A stretch of 64,000 nucleotides of DNA from Rotaria sp. Silwood1 (taxonomy: Eukaryota > Rotifera > Eurotatoria > Philodinida > Philodinidae): contig CAJNOP010000512.1 of assembly GCA_905250075.1 (NCBI GenBank), forward strand, positions 87,275 through 151,274, written 5' to 3'. A program made the position numbers and the translations under genes. The notes below the pieces were generated by a model. It ran no database searches, was not told where the DNA came from, and saw only the letters and a program-made list of their open reading frames with translations. Within the stretch, counting starts at the first letter, position 1. Every line of letters starts with the position of its first letter. Shown here piece after piece: positions 39,508 to 50,326 of the stretch.

Positions 39508-40631
39508 ATTTCAGAGTAAAGTGGACGTGGGTATATTTTTAATAGTTTTAAAACAACCATGGAAAATAATTTCGTTTTTTAGAACTATCTAAAGTCAACA
39601 TAACTCTATCTCCTTGCAAGGTCAATGAAAAATCTCAGTCACTTTTCCCCATGGATGCACACTACACTTTATAAATGAGCTTAATCTGTCGTGAAAAAAA
39701 ATACTTTCTCAACTGTAATATAATGAATGGATAGCCCAGCTTCTCTTCTATCGATCCACACAAGGCTAGTCACCAAATTTTCTCAAAATCGAAGCATCTA
39801 AATAAATATTTTCTTCTATAAGTTCTTAGTCACCGTCAACTTCATGACATTATATATTAACCTGGAGAGTATTCTTTTCTACTAGAGATGTCATCAAAAA
39901 CCATACATTGAATTTATTCTGATGATAATATAAGAATATCTTGAATTTAGTCCAGTTGATAACGTATGATGTAATAGTGTGTAACGGAATAATTTTATTT
40001 AATATGATGCTTTTACATAACCAGTGCAGGTCTCTATATGAATAAATTACATATTGTTTTCTGATAAACTAACCTATTTTTGAATTGATCTGCACATCTG
40101 TCTTGATATGTCGATAGCATTGATTTTGCTTTGTTTGGAACTAATGCTGGAAGATCCACATTCTCCTAAACAGATAACCAGAGTGCAACCTGAGGGTATG
40201 AGTGGTAAGGATCTCCAAATTAGATAGTTACCACACCTCTCAATATTTGGTTTTTGATGACGTCTCTAGTAGAAAAAAATCTCCTGATGTTAATAAATAA
40301 TGTCATGCAGTTGACGTGTAACTAAGAACTCATAGAAGTAAATATTTAGTTGGATGATTAGATTTTGAGAGCCTTTTGTAGATCGATAGAAGAGAATCTG
40401 GACTATCTGTCCATTATATTACAGTTGAGAAAGTGTTGTGTTTTCATGACAGATTAAGTTCATTTATGAAGCGTAGGATGTATCTATGTGAAAAACTGAC
40501 TGAGATTTTTCATTGGCTTTGCAAAAAGATAGAGCAATGTCGACTCTAGATAGCACTAAAAAACGAAACTATTTCTCCGTTGTTGTCTTAAAACTATTCA
40601 AAATATACCTACGTCCACTTTACTCTGAAAT
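39508..40631. mobile_element. 1.1-kb foldback element with about 400-bp inverted arms
   Basis: The left end starts ATTTCAGAGTAAAGTGGACG and the right end is its near-exact reverse complement. Inverted similarity (about 80-85 percent by eye) extends about 400 bp inward. Shared blocks include ATAGTTTTAA, CAATGAAAAATCTCAGTCA, CTTTCTCAACTGTAATATAA, TCTCTTCTATCGATC and GTCATCAAAAACCA. The central 250-300 bp is unique. No open frame of note. No convincing target duplication at the flanks (CTTC on the left, ATAC on the right). A non-autonomous foldback or large MITE; superfamily not assigned. Confidence 0.8.
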
Positions 40632-40859
40632 ATACAATACATTACTTTTGGATCGTCCGTGTTCATTTCTTTGATATTCAGTAGCTAAAAACAAAATACT
40701 TGGCAATCATTATGATTCTCAAATTACATGTTTAACCTGATATGACGTTTCAACACAATTAGCTGAAACATTCTCCATTATGATCAAGTGTCATCGTATA
40801 TAAACGTTCGTTTTATGAGTTGATGAAACGATTGTACCAAGTAAGATTTTATGTTTTAT

Positions 40860-41240
40860 ATCAATTAATATAGATTCATATTGTATATAGAATCTGTTCA
40901 ACAAATGCAACTAAGCAAATTGCCTTATGTGAAATATTTTGTAGCACTGGAAAAACCTTCAGCCAATGCAGCTGATTTTAGAAAATTATTCGAATATATC
41001 ACCTAATTTATATGATTTAGTGATCAATTACAAATTTATTGAACCGATGTTAGACAATGAATCTGTTTGTTATTTTTCTAGAACATCGTATTACTCATTT
41101 ACTGATCGGTGTAATCTCGATAACGAGTCTTGAGCCGGTTACTATTTCAATATCTCACCTTGCACTTGTGTTTCTATCTTTGAAACATTTATATTTTTAC
41201 ATAGAAGTATATGACCAATCTGCTAAATCATTTATTTAAA
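40860..41240 (+). pseudogene. Fragment resembling the C-terminal half of an F-box/LRR protein
   Basis: Plus-strand reading gives pieces such as NLYDLVINYKFIEPMLDNES and, after a possible short intron ending TTTTTCTAG (about 41081), EHRITHLLIGVISITSLEPV with SHLALVFLSLKHLYFYIEVY, ending at 41239. Spacing of Leu/Ile and the HLxLVFLSLKHLYF segment recall bdelloid F-box/LRR proteins. Stops and frame changes upstream prevent joining to an N-terminus. Weak assignment. Confidence 0.35.
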
Positions 41241-41670
41241 TGGGATTTTCTCGTATCATTTAGTGTAGCAAATATAACCATGGATTCTAAAATACTGACA
41301 AAATGTATTCGTGAATGGGTACTCGAAAATTCATTTTTTGAATGATAACGATTCATTTTTCCCTGATTACAGTGCAGAAGCATTTCGTATTGGCCTTTAA
41401 ATTGTATTTATTTTCTTTTTCAATTTCAATAGAAATGAACTAGTTATAAGTAACATATGCAACGTATTCGTATGTTAATTGTCATATGAGAGAGTGCACA
41501 TATCCAATCTGCATTTTGTATATTGATACTGTTCTTGATCGTTCATGTCTAATCATATAATGATTACTTCATTTCAACTATTTTATTTCGTAAGACAATC
41601 GGAATGTAATGGCTGCTAAACTTCGACTTCGGTTTATTTTTAAAATTTGATCAACTGTTTAATTTTAATA

Positions 41671-41767
41671 AGCCGTGTGGGTGTATGTGGTTGTCGTTGA
41701 GGGGAAGACCTATACCCACATCCACATCCACACCACTCACACCCTCACCCAGCCACCCACCCACCCG
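41671..41767. repeat. Telomere-like island (GT tract facing CA tract)
   Basis: Left part GCCGTGTGGGTGTATGTGG, right part a longer run of CCCACA/CCACATCCACA/CACCCAC units. Same G-left, C-right polarity as the other islands. Lies about 220 bp from the 3' end of the hydrolase gene. Confidence 0.6.
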
Positions 41768-41985
41768 CAAAGATCACTCAGGAGTTTGTCTAAAAATTGA
41801 GTGAATTTTTAAAGCGTTGGGATGCGGTTTTATTGCATAGAAAAACGATTTGTTTTAGAATATATATGTGAGCGAGGGTTGAGCAAGCAACAATCAGAAT
41901 AGTCAGCGTTAGTTGTCGTTCTAATCGCAACATGGTATGTCTAATAAACATAAGCAATAAAGTTCTGCGTACAGATAGAAAGACG

Positions 41986-42711
41986 TCATCCATTAGTCTT
42001 CGCTGCAAGGTCGAGCAAGTGGGTTGCTAGTTCGGATGGTGCTGAAAAGAACGGCGAATGGTCCGTATTCATAGTAATGACATACTTGCAGGGTAGTTGA
42101 TCGTGCATATGACGTTGTAATGCTGGCAGAAGAGCTTTATCCTGAGTGCATTCAATGTAGGCACGCGGCACACATCCAAACCGATCGTCAGTGAGTTGCA
42201 GTGGTGTAGCGAAGGTATTAGCTGGCTCTGGTGACAACATACTCGGTATGCGCTCTATCCATTCGGGTGATGTGGTATTGTATAAGACAGGTACCATTTT
42301 ATCCGGCTTGATGGTGAGTGTGCCATCAGGATGGTGTGCAAAAAAATCCTCAGTCTTCACTTTGGATATAGTGGCGTTAAGGGTTTTACCTGATGGCATC
42401 AAAAAGGCTGTTAAATAGACCAGAAGCTTGATCTTCTCAGGCACGCGTTGTGCGACCTCGCTAATGATAAGACCTCCCCGGCTGTGACCAACCAGAATCA
42501 CTGGTGTCTCTTGCTCTTGAACGATGTCGACCACTTGATTTATCCATGTTATCAGTTCGATTTGTGAGAGAGGAGTGTGATCGTTACCCGTACCAAGAAG
42601 GTCTGGTGCAATGACGCGGTGTCCATGCGCTTGAAGCAGAGGAACCACACGTTGCCAGCATGTTGACGAATGCCAAGCGCCAGGAATTAATATGAATGTT
42701 GAGACAGACAT
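41986..42711 (-). CDS. Alpha/beta-fold hydrolase, bacterial-looking, intronless
   Basis: Single frame of 241 residues starting MSVSTFILIPGAWHSSTCWQ. The family features are all present: oxyanion-loop segment LIPGAWHSS (8-16), nucleophile elbow VGHSRGG with Ser77, acid Asp191 in ECTQDKALLP, and His218 in NTDHSPFFSAP. The layout matches the salicylate methylesterase/hydroxynitrile-lyase-like branch (HSxGG, C-terminal DHSPF with a short tail), common in bacteria. The substrate is unknown. There are no introns, and the gene is visibly richer in G+C than the surrounding DNA. Flanks are a telomere-like island and AT-rich DNA. These points suggest horizontal acquisition from bacteria, a frequent event in bdelloids. 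The frame is intact. Confidence 0.88.
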   Translation of the reverse strand: MSVSTFILIPGAWHSSTCWQRVVPLLQAHGHRVIAPDLLGTGNDHTPLSQIELITWINQVVDIVQEQETPVILVGHSRGGLIISEVAQRVPEKIKLLVYLTAFLMPSGKTLNATISKVKTEDFFAHHPDGTLTIKPDKMVPVLYNTTSPEWIERIPSMLSPEPANTFATPLQLTDDRFGCVPRAYIECTQDKALLPALQRHMHDQLPCKYVITMNTDHSPFFSAPSELATHLLDLAAKTNG

Positions 42712-43073
42712 CTAATTGAAGAATAGGCAACAAAAACAAATCGATCAACAGTAAATATATACGCTTTAGTGACCGGACAATTCGGCGCAGAGATAGTTAG
42801 TTGCATAGACAACTCGTCATAATGTTATGACCCAATGATATTGTATATTTATTCTTTTCTTGAAAAAACGATTTATTTAATTAAGTTTCAAACATGTAAT
42901 TCAACAATTATAAAAGTTGCTGAAAACATTTCTAATGATAGTGTTTAAGCTAACAGAATTTGTATGTCAAATACTGAAATTTAAAAAATGAATTCATTAA
43001 CAGATTTTCATTACATCAAAGACACCTGTTGTCCATGAGGACTAGTTCTCGCTCGTCTTCTTGAATATTTCAT

Positions 43074-43252
43074 CATATATGCAGGGGCGGATCCAGAGAA
43101 CTTCTTAAAGGGTGTGGAAGGGAGGTGCGGTACAGAGAAGCAAACTCTTTCAAGGGGGTTGCGGATGGTCAAAAATAGTTATTTACGCTAGGAGAAAGTG
43201 GAGTTTTTTCTTTTAACGGGGTGCGGCCGCTGTATCCGCCATTGCATATATC
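43074..43252. mobile_element. hAT-type MITE with 8-bp target duplication
   Basis: Element 43082-43244 (163 bp) begins CAGGGGCGGATCCAG; the reverse complement of its right end begins CAATGGCGGATACAG. Flanks are CATATATG (43074-43081) and CATATATC (43245-43252), 7 of 8 identical. CAGGGGCGGATC ends and an 8-bp duplication are typical of hAT elements. No coding capacity. Confidence 0.75.
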
Positions 43253-44588
43253 AGAAGTGTTGAGTTACGGTGCGAACTAAAAAGAAGATATGGTGCCGCT
43301 TCTGCTTGTATAAGAAAACTGTTACCGATCATAAAACTCAAATAATCTACTTTTTTATGAGGACAAGAAGACTTTTGTACAATACTCGGGATCAAAAATC
43401 GAAGCTCAATCATTCGAAATATTTCCAGTAATTTTTATAATCGTTGATTTACGTGTTTCAAACTTAATTAAATAAGTTGTTTTTTTTTGACGAAATAATA
43501 AATATACATTATTATTGAATTAAAACATTACGACGAATTGTCCTAGGTCCATACGCTTTTTTTCAACTGTCTGACGATAGTGTGAAGAAAGATAAAAGCT
43601 CAAATAAGTTAAGTGTAGACTTTGTATTGAAAAGAAACATTTGGAAGAAAAATGCTCTACTCGTAAATCCTACCTTGTTTGAAAGGAAAATATCGAAAAA
43701 AAGATGTCGATTGGATGAACTGTCGAAAATCCATCCTACTTTGATTGATAAATAAAAATGTTGAAAGTCTCAAGAGAGCAAATATCGAAACACAACAAGG
43801 TTGAACATGACAGAGTATGATAGTAGAAGTCTTCCTCGCCCTCAAGGAAGCAAGTCCTGCACTCTCATACCGAGAACATCATGAAAGCATCTTCTGACAG
43901 TTGCATACTAAACAAATCTAGCCGATTTTCAAAGTTGGCCTAATTTTTCCAGATATCTTTTTGTCACTAGAGGTTTTTATTGAACTAATTTATCGGATCG
44001 AGTATTCTTCCATACTCACAACCACATTTTATGTCATAAAGCTATAATCATATCTAAGGCAATTCTAACGTACCTGCAAATGACAGTGACATTTAGCAAG
44101 CATTACCACATACAGATGTAGTAGTATGCAAAGAGAGAAAAAGCACGACTTCACTACTGAGAAATATGAGTGTAGCTCGATTCTGTAACAAACTTCATCT
44201 GTGCTCTGCTTAGGTTAGTATGTGCCTACAACGATAGAAAAAAATGAAGTTGCTAATCTATAAATGACGATGAATAAAGCCGTCCTCGTGCTTAAAAACA
44301 TGTTTTTTTTATCTCAAGAAAATAGCGACTACCTGCATGCACACACACATATACACACACATATGAATGCAAATATCGAATGCGCACAGATTAAAAGAAG
44401 AGTATTGTGTATGCAGGTGAAAAAGCATTCTTTCTTCATGCATTGAAACGAAAAACATCGTATAAACGCAGGCAAAAGATGACTTCGTATGAATAGTGCG
44501 TTCTTGCACATAGCAAGCGTATTGTTATCACTAATGCGAGAGAGAAAAAGAACAGAAAAAAAAATGAGAAGGCCATCGTCATTTACAG
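43253..44588. other. Non-coding stretch with a short CA/TA microsatellite
   Basis: No gene recognised. A CACACACACATATACACACA microsatellite lies near 44340. Confidence 0.45.
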
Positions 44589-45140
44589 TAAAACCTCTCT
44601 ATTGTGAACACCATCGGAACTGAACAAAAGTGTTCACTTTACGGACATGTTCACTATAGAGAGGTGAAGCATGCTTTACTATGAGATGGAATCCCAGAAA
44701 TCTACTTCCACATTGGTTCTGAATGAATGTCTAGTCATTTAGTCACTTGTTCATATATTTTATCTAAATGATTTGAATTGAAACACTTTTCAATTACAAC
44801 AGAAAATTTAATCTTTTACAAAGTCTTCTAATATTTCCATCTGTTCTATTGTGGTATTGATCTGAAATGGGCATTTCTTTTACACTCTGTTGAATAAACC
44901 ATTCATACACCTTTTCACCTAGCTTTGGTACATTTGCATTTCTAGATGTTCATTTAATAGTTTAGCTTTGATTTGTTTCATAATCGTTTGAAAATTCTGT
45001 CTTGCGTTTTATAATATTTGATACTGATCCGAATGAAGTATTATATTTTTCGGCCAATTCATTCGTGACCAACCGTTACGATCGCTGTTGTCATAAATTA
45101 ATTGTATTTTTTGTTGAAGAATGAGCTTGTGACATGGTGT
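44589..45140 (-). pseudogene. Decayed pogo-type (Tc1/mariner superfamily) transposon
   Basis: The left edge carries ACAGTAAAACCTCTCTATTG, typical of pogo/Tigger ends. A second inverted copy of CCTCTCTATAGTGAAC lies at about 44649-44664, so the end itself forms a hairpin. Minus-strand translation from about 45080 gives the CENP-B-like DNA-binding region: TNELAEKYNTSFGSVSNIIK, then NVPKLGEKVYEWFIQQ and KEMPISDQ. At least four in-frame stops interrupt it. The catalytic DDE part is absent and no right terminal repeat was identified with confidence. A dead, internally deleted copy. Confidence 0.7.
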
Positions 45141-45211
45141 TATTCTTTATTTGACATATAGAGCAGTTGAATCATGTATAAAATGTATTTAATCGTAGCT
45201 CAGAAGAAACA

Positions 45212-45350
45212 GATGAGAGGGTAAGTGAGACTGAGATGGGTGAGTGACGGTGGATGAGAGTGAAGATGAATGTCTCCTCTACACTCTCACCTCCCTTCAC
45301 CCTCACCCACCCTCAACTTCACCCTCACTTACCCTCACTCACCCACCACT
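45212..45350. repeat. Degenerate GT/CA island
   Basis: A GAGGGTAAGTGAGACTGAG-type purine/GT tract faces a longer CACTCTCACC/CACCCTCACC tract. Same polarity as the other islands but more degenerate. Lies about 70 bp upstream of the small secreted-protein gene. Confidence 0.5.
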
Positions 45351-45417
45351 GTAACATTTCTTATCATTCTTTCCACTTTTATACAATACATTCAGTAGTT
45401 ATTCTTAATCATAAACA

Positions 45418-45758
45418 ATGCTTCGACATTTCACGCTGCTTAGTACGACGACTATTTTCCTGTCTGTCTTTGTATTGCATGTTAATGGCAATCTTCAGAA
45501 AGGTAAGCATCTTTTTTTCAATACAAATGATCCGTAGTCGATGAGTTTGCAGATGAAAATACATTGCGAAGATCGATAACGTGTACACCAAAATGTGATG
45601 TTCACTGTCCGGATATAAGCTATCATCTGACCGGTCCGGCATCAGACAAAAAAGCCGTTGAGGTTTTCAAGGCAACGAAGAAATTCGTTGATGCTAGTGT
45701 TCGAGTCGGATGTCAAAATAAACATTGTCGTCCATACTACGATTGCGGAGCCAATTGA
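45418..45758 (+). CDS. Small secreted six-cysteine protein
   Basis: Exon 45418-45502 encodes a signal peptide (MLRHFTLLSTTTIFLSVFVL, probable cut after HVNG). A 50-bp intron (GTAAGC...TTGCAG) splits a codon in phase 1. Exon 45553-45758 encodes the mature part and stop, 96 residues in all. The mature chain is basic with six Cys: three close together (TCTPKCDVHC), then GCQ, HCRP and YDCGAN near the end, an arrangement that could form three disulfides. The middle (KKAVEVFKATKKFVDA) is helix-prone. I do not recognise the family; an extracellular defence or signalling peptide is possible but unproven. Not in any long open frame because of the intron. Confidence 0.65.
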
Positions 45759-45927
45759 GAATGCATTATATCTAATACTGCATAACCTTTTTTTTTGAAA
45801 AATAAAGTTTACAATGCAATCTCCATAGGATTGCAATATGAAACATAATAAAGTCATCGCAACAGTAAAAAATGGATAAGATTCTTGCTGCTATTCAAAT
45901 GTGCACTATCGATCAGAGATGTGCATA

Positions 45928-46027
45928 NNNNNNNNNNNNNNNNNNNNNNNNNNNNNNNNNNNNNNNNNNNNNNNNNNNNNNNNNNNNNNNNNNNNNNNNN
46001 NNNNNNNNNNNNNNNNNNNNNNNNNNN
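45928..46027. other. Assembly gap (100 N)
   Basis: Exactly 100 N, a conventional size for a gap of unknown length. It truncates the 3' end of the ADP-ribosyltransferase-TPR gene within tandem near-identical repeats, a likely cause of the break. Confidence 0.99.
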
Positions 46028-47823
46028 TTCAGGCTGATCTCCAGATCTTTTTCGTAGTATGAAAGTGCTTTCGAGTATTCCCCCATGTTTTGATACACCG
46101 CACCAATGTTGTTGTAGGAAGCAGCCAAGTCGGGATGGTTCGGAGAGAGAGCTATTTTCCGGATTTCAAGTGATCGTTCGTACGATGAAAGTGCTTTCGA
46201 ATACTCGCCCATGTTATCATACACCAAACCGATGTTGTTGTAGGAAGTAGCTAAGTCGGGATCATTCGGAGGAAGAGTTTTTTCGTCGATCTCCAGCGAT
46301 TTTTGGTAAAACTCAATGGCTTCATTGTATTGTCCTAGACTATCTTTGATCATTCCCAGTCCATGGTAACAATACGCTTTATCGCTCTCATCGGATGCCT
46401 TTTCGAGTAACATTGTGTATACCTGTTCTGCCTTGTCGTTCTCACCTAGTTTCCATAACAGTGAACCCATTCGTTCCCATCCTGTTCCAGTGATATCCTC
46501 TCGCATTAGTTTGGTAAGAGCATTAAGCTGCTTGTCATCACTGTCATTGGTGAGTGTAAGTTTAACTTGCCATATGGTCATTCTATTTTCTTGTATTTGT
46601 TCGATTTTCAGGACGCGAAAAACAGTATGTGTTGAGAAGAGAATCTCTTTTTCGTTCGAAAAACAGCTAAATTCACTGATGCGGGCGAATGAAGCCGATG
46701 AAACTAATCGGTCGATCACCATGTCGAAGAGAACACCGATTTTGTTGCTGTCGCTGGTGAGCGGAGAAATAAAACTAATGGCAACACGACGATCCTCACT
46801 TGTAGATAAAAAATTATTGAAGGATACGAGTCCACCTTGCTTTATTTTCTTTTGAAAATCTACATTGTTCATGGTTTGACCTCGAAAGACGGAAAGTGTT
46901 GTAGTAGTAGACTCATGGTTTATTTCTGATTGTTCTTCATGAAGTTTCTCGATGTTTCGATGAACGTCACGAATGAAGAAGCCCATTTTGAGCAGAGTAT
47001 GCACATCTAGAGAGCGTAGAGCTTTGTTGACTAATTGGTACGTGAAACATTGCCGACTGTACCACCGAATGGCCTTGTTCTTGTCGACATTTTTTCTATA
47101 GTCGGTAGCAAATTCATCGACCATTTTCAATTCTTCTTTATTGTTAACGTACTCCTTTTCGTTACGAGCATATTCGACGAGATCTTTAATTTCTTTCTGT
47201 TCGTTGAAATCGATTTCAAGAATAATTTCTTTCAAGAGCTGTGTATACATAAACGATGGTTCGATTTGGTTCAATGACGATACACCAGTAATTCCAATAT
47301 CATCTTGGTCACATTGTCGAGCAGATTGTCGAACCACGTCGCAAACTGAGGTAATTTCGGTGAAAACACCTTTTACTTTGGACCAATTTTTTGCCCACTC
47401 TTCATATTTTTCTTGTTTTCGACAAAAGATATAAACTGAATGTAATTGTGTCGTGTCATGAATATGAGGCACAACATTTTCGCATAGCGCACCCGAAATA
47501 ATGAGGAACGACTTTTCGTTTTGAACTTGTGACATGTAATCAATACATTCATTTGCATTATGAAATGTTTTGATGGTATTGATCGTTCGTCGTAGTTGTT
47601 TGATAGAATTGAGATAATCGTCGCTCGATTCATCGATGTTTTCGTCAAGCCAAATCAAAAGAAAATTTTGGATAATTTCATTTGTATCACTTCGATGATC
47701 CTGTTTCTGAAAGCGATTTGAATTCGATTGCTGATTCACAGTAGAAGATGATGATAATGGCGTTACTATATTATGAGGATAACTGCTGAGAGAATTTAAT
47801 ACTTCAGATGCACCACAACCCAT
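46028..47823 (-). CDS. ADP-ribosyltransferase with kinesin-light-chain-type TPRs, 3' end in gap
   Basis: One open frame starts at 47823 with MGCGASEVL, a good N-myristoylation/palmitoylation motif, suggesting membrane anchoring. Residues about 50-180 are a variable region. About 185-430 form an arginine-type mono-ADP-ribosyltransferase fold with the R-S-E set visible: SVFRGQTM, NNFLSTSEDRRVA and SNEKEILF (the ExE pair). From about 440 come 42-residue TPRs (GMIKDSLGQYNEAIEFYQKS, then DPDLATSYNNIGLVYDNMGE and repeats). The sequence runs into the gap after the third or fourth repeat, and no stop is seen. It would modify arginines of targets bound by the TPRs (inference). This fusion is typical of bdelloids. 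The frame is intact as far as visible. Confidence 0.88.
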
Positions 47824-48060
47824 ATTGATTGATTGATTAATTGATTGTACGAGACGTGAACAAATTATATGTGTGATTTATCGGCAACCTGAAATCACAA
47901 ATGAATGAATGCTATTCTACTATCAAGCTTCTTTATTTAAACGAAAATTTTCTTTGACGACTATTTTTCTATCTCAGTTATCAATTTGTGTTTTGTCAGT
48001 ACTGAAGCACGTAGTCCGGCTGGGTGTGCGTTTAAATATGAGTATTGATTTCACTCATGC

Positions 48061-48243
48061 TGACATTCCAAGGGGGAAAAAGCGAGACTCCCGTACTCCA
48101 GAGTATAGGTAGAGTGCAGTTGAAGTACAGTTGGAGTATAGTGGAGTCTACCTAGACTATAAGGAGTACGTACTCACCAGACTTCAGCTAGACTCCACTG
48201 TACTCCAACTTTGGAATCTCGCTTTTTCCCCCTTGTGACACTC
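48061..48243. mobile_element. hAT-like MITE of 167 bp with 8-bp target duplication
   Basis: Element 48069-48235 has perfect 19-bp inverted ends, CAAGGGGGAAAAAGCGAGA. Flanks are TGACATTC (48061-48068) and TGACACTC (48236-48243), 7 of 8 identical. The interior repeats GGAGTAC/AGTCTA motifs in both orientations. No coding capacity. Confidence 0.8.
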
Positions 48244-50326
48244 AGATCATACAAGCCATTATAATGATACAGTGAAAGAATGAGGATTCATTTGCTAGCA
48301 TCAAAATTTTGCAAAAATATTTCATAAGTTCTCAAAAATTATGACAGTCAAACATTCTATTGAATTTCGAGCAAAGATCTGCTAAATGAACACTTTTATG
48401 TTATCCGTATGGTAGGTGGATGTGGATATTACCTTCTTTTCACCCACAATGTAAGTTATAAACAAATAGTTGTGGTTGAATGACAATAAATTACAGCAAT
48501 AAATAAATGAATACTTGTCAAACGTTTAAGATGTGAAGAAACTCGTTCGTCTCCTTAAACAGAATTTCTTTCTTTCTTTTGTTGACAGTTTTTGGCCAAT
48601 TGTTATATGAGTGTGTGCGAATTGTTACTACAGGATTTCTTATCTTTAATTTCAAGAGTGCACAAGATAAGAGTCTGCATCAAAGAGCAATAACAAAACG
48701 AATGCACCGTCATCAAAAGAAAGAGAAAAATCGAGAAATCATAATAAAATGAATATCGTTCTCGTTATTATCAAGCTTTTCTCCTACGTAGTCGTGGGTA
48801 TGGACTGCTAGAAGTTGCGTGTTTGAGACAGATAAGTTTAAAAAAACAAAGATATTCATTCTGCGAACACGGTTTGTCAATAAAGAAACAACAATACATT
48901 TCAAGGATGTTATTTCTTCTTATTATTGATCGACTGACTGTTTTGCTGATAGATATGACGCTGTTGAAATGAATCCGGATGAAAGATATCAAATAGGAGA
49001 ATGTTAATTATGTATGTCCGATGGGATCAATGATAGATGATAGTAAACAACATACACGCTGGTTAATCCATCATAGGATATAATGAAATAAATAGGTTTG
49101 TTTGAAATAATATTTAACTTGCACAAACAAATGATTTATGTATATATATATGTTCATGTCTAACAAAAATATGTAAGTATGAAAATTATATGAGAATTTT
49201 ATTCATCGATTATAAATAGATAGATATTGAAGAAAAGCTAATGAATATTTTCAAAGAAAATTTTTTTTTTCAATAATTTATTTATGATCAAGCGTTGAAG
49301 AAAGACATTTTTGTATTTCTAATATTCAATAATAATGATGACTATGTAATAACATTTAAATGTATAAATTTCAAAAACACAAAATATTCATGTTATTAAA
49401 TATGTTTTGTTGTTTGAAAAATCCGATAGATAAAAATTGTCGCGTAGCAAGACAAATTTATCAAATTCTATTTCTTTAGTTAGATTTAATAATATTTTCT
49501 ACGTATGATTCTTACAAGATCATATAGAAACTTACTATATTGTAGAATGATGTTTCATGATCATAGATAATCCTATAAAAGTAGTACATGTACATGATGT
49601 TATAAGCTATAAGGACACTCTACAACAAAAAACAGCATATTTGATTTGTCGATACAGTTTGATAAATATTAATTAGTAATAATAAAATAAAGAACTAAAT
49701 GTGTAAAACGTATATTAAAACTTGAAAATATATCGAGAATAACACAATCATCACAATAATCGAATATGTTATCAACAATAGCATTCGACAAATGTTCGAT
49801 ACAAGTAATTTACATGACAATAGAGACATCGACACAAAAGAAGTCGATACAATAGTTTATATTTTTCTGGCTGTCAATTTGTATAAAAACAAAAGATTTA
49901 CTTTCACTATTATGAAAACTAAGAAAAAACCTCATTTTCTTATACCTATGTAGATGGCAACCAGATCTCCAGCGATTTATTATTGTAGTACAAAAGATTG
50001 ATTACGTTTAAAAAAGAATCTTATACGAGGGATTGGATGGAACTAAAATACATTTCCACACCCACACCCCAAACTGTTCTAAAGATTTTCTTACTTGAAT
50101 GAGACAAGACATTGTTTTTACAAAAATATTTTAGTAATATAAAATAAGTGAAATATTCATTTAATTCAATCTTCCACAATATAAAAATGTTACAACAAAT
50201 AGATTTATTCAAAGATAACGAAAAATTAGATTTTATTGTTTCAAGATCAAATAATGTATATCTTCTGAATAGTATACTCGAGAAAATAATAAATAAAATC
50301 GAAATAATCAAAAATAAATAGTTTAA
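48244..50326. other. Intergenic stretch
   Basis: AT-rich, with no gene recognised. A single short CA-rich tract (CCACACCCACACCCC) lies near 50056, without a GT partner. Confidence 0.5.

Noticed and set aside
44309..44511. Cys/Val-rich and His/Thr-rich frames near 44.3-44.5 kb
   Set aside because: Produced by the CA/TA microsatellite; no coding signal.
26690..45350. CRISPR array or direct-repeat/spacer locus at the GT/CA islands
   Set aside because: Units are short, irregular and lack unique spacers of constant length. The genome is eukaryotic and the structure is inverted rather than direct.
46059..47434. Plus-strand frames opposite the ADP-ribosyltransferase-TPR gene
   Set aside because: They mirror the TPR and catalytic-domain exons and break at random points.
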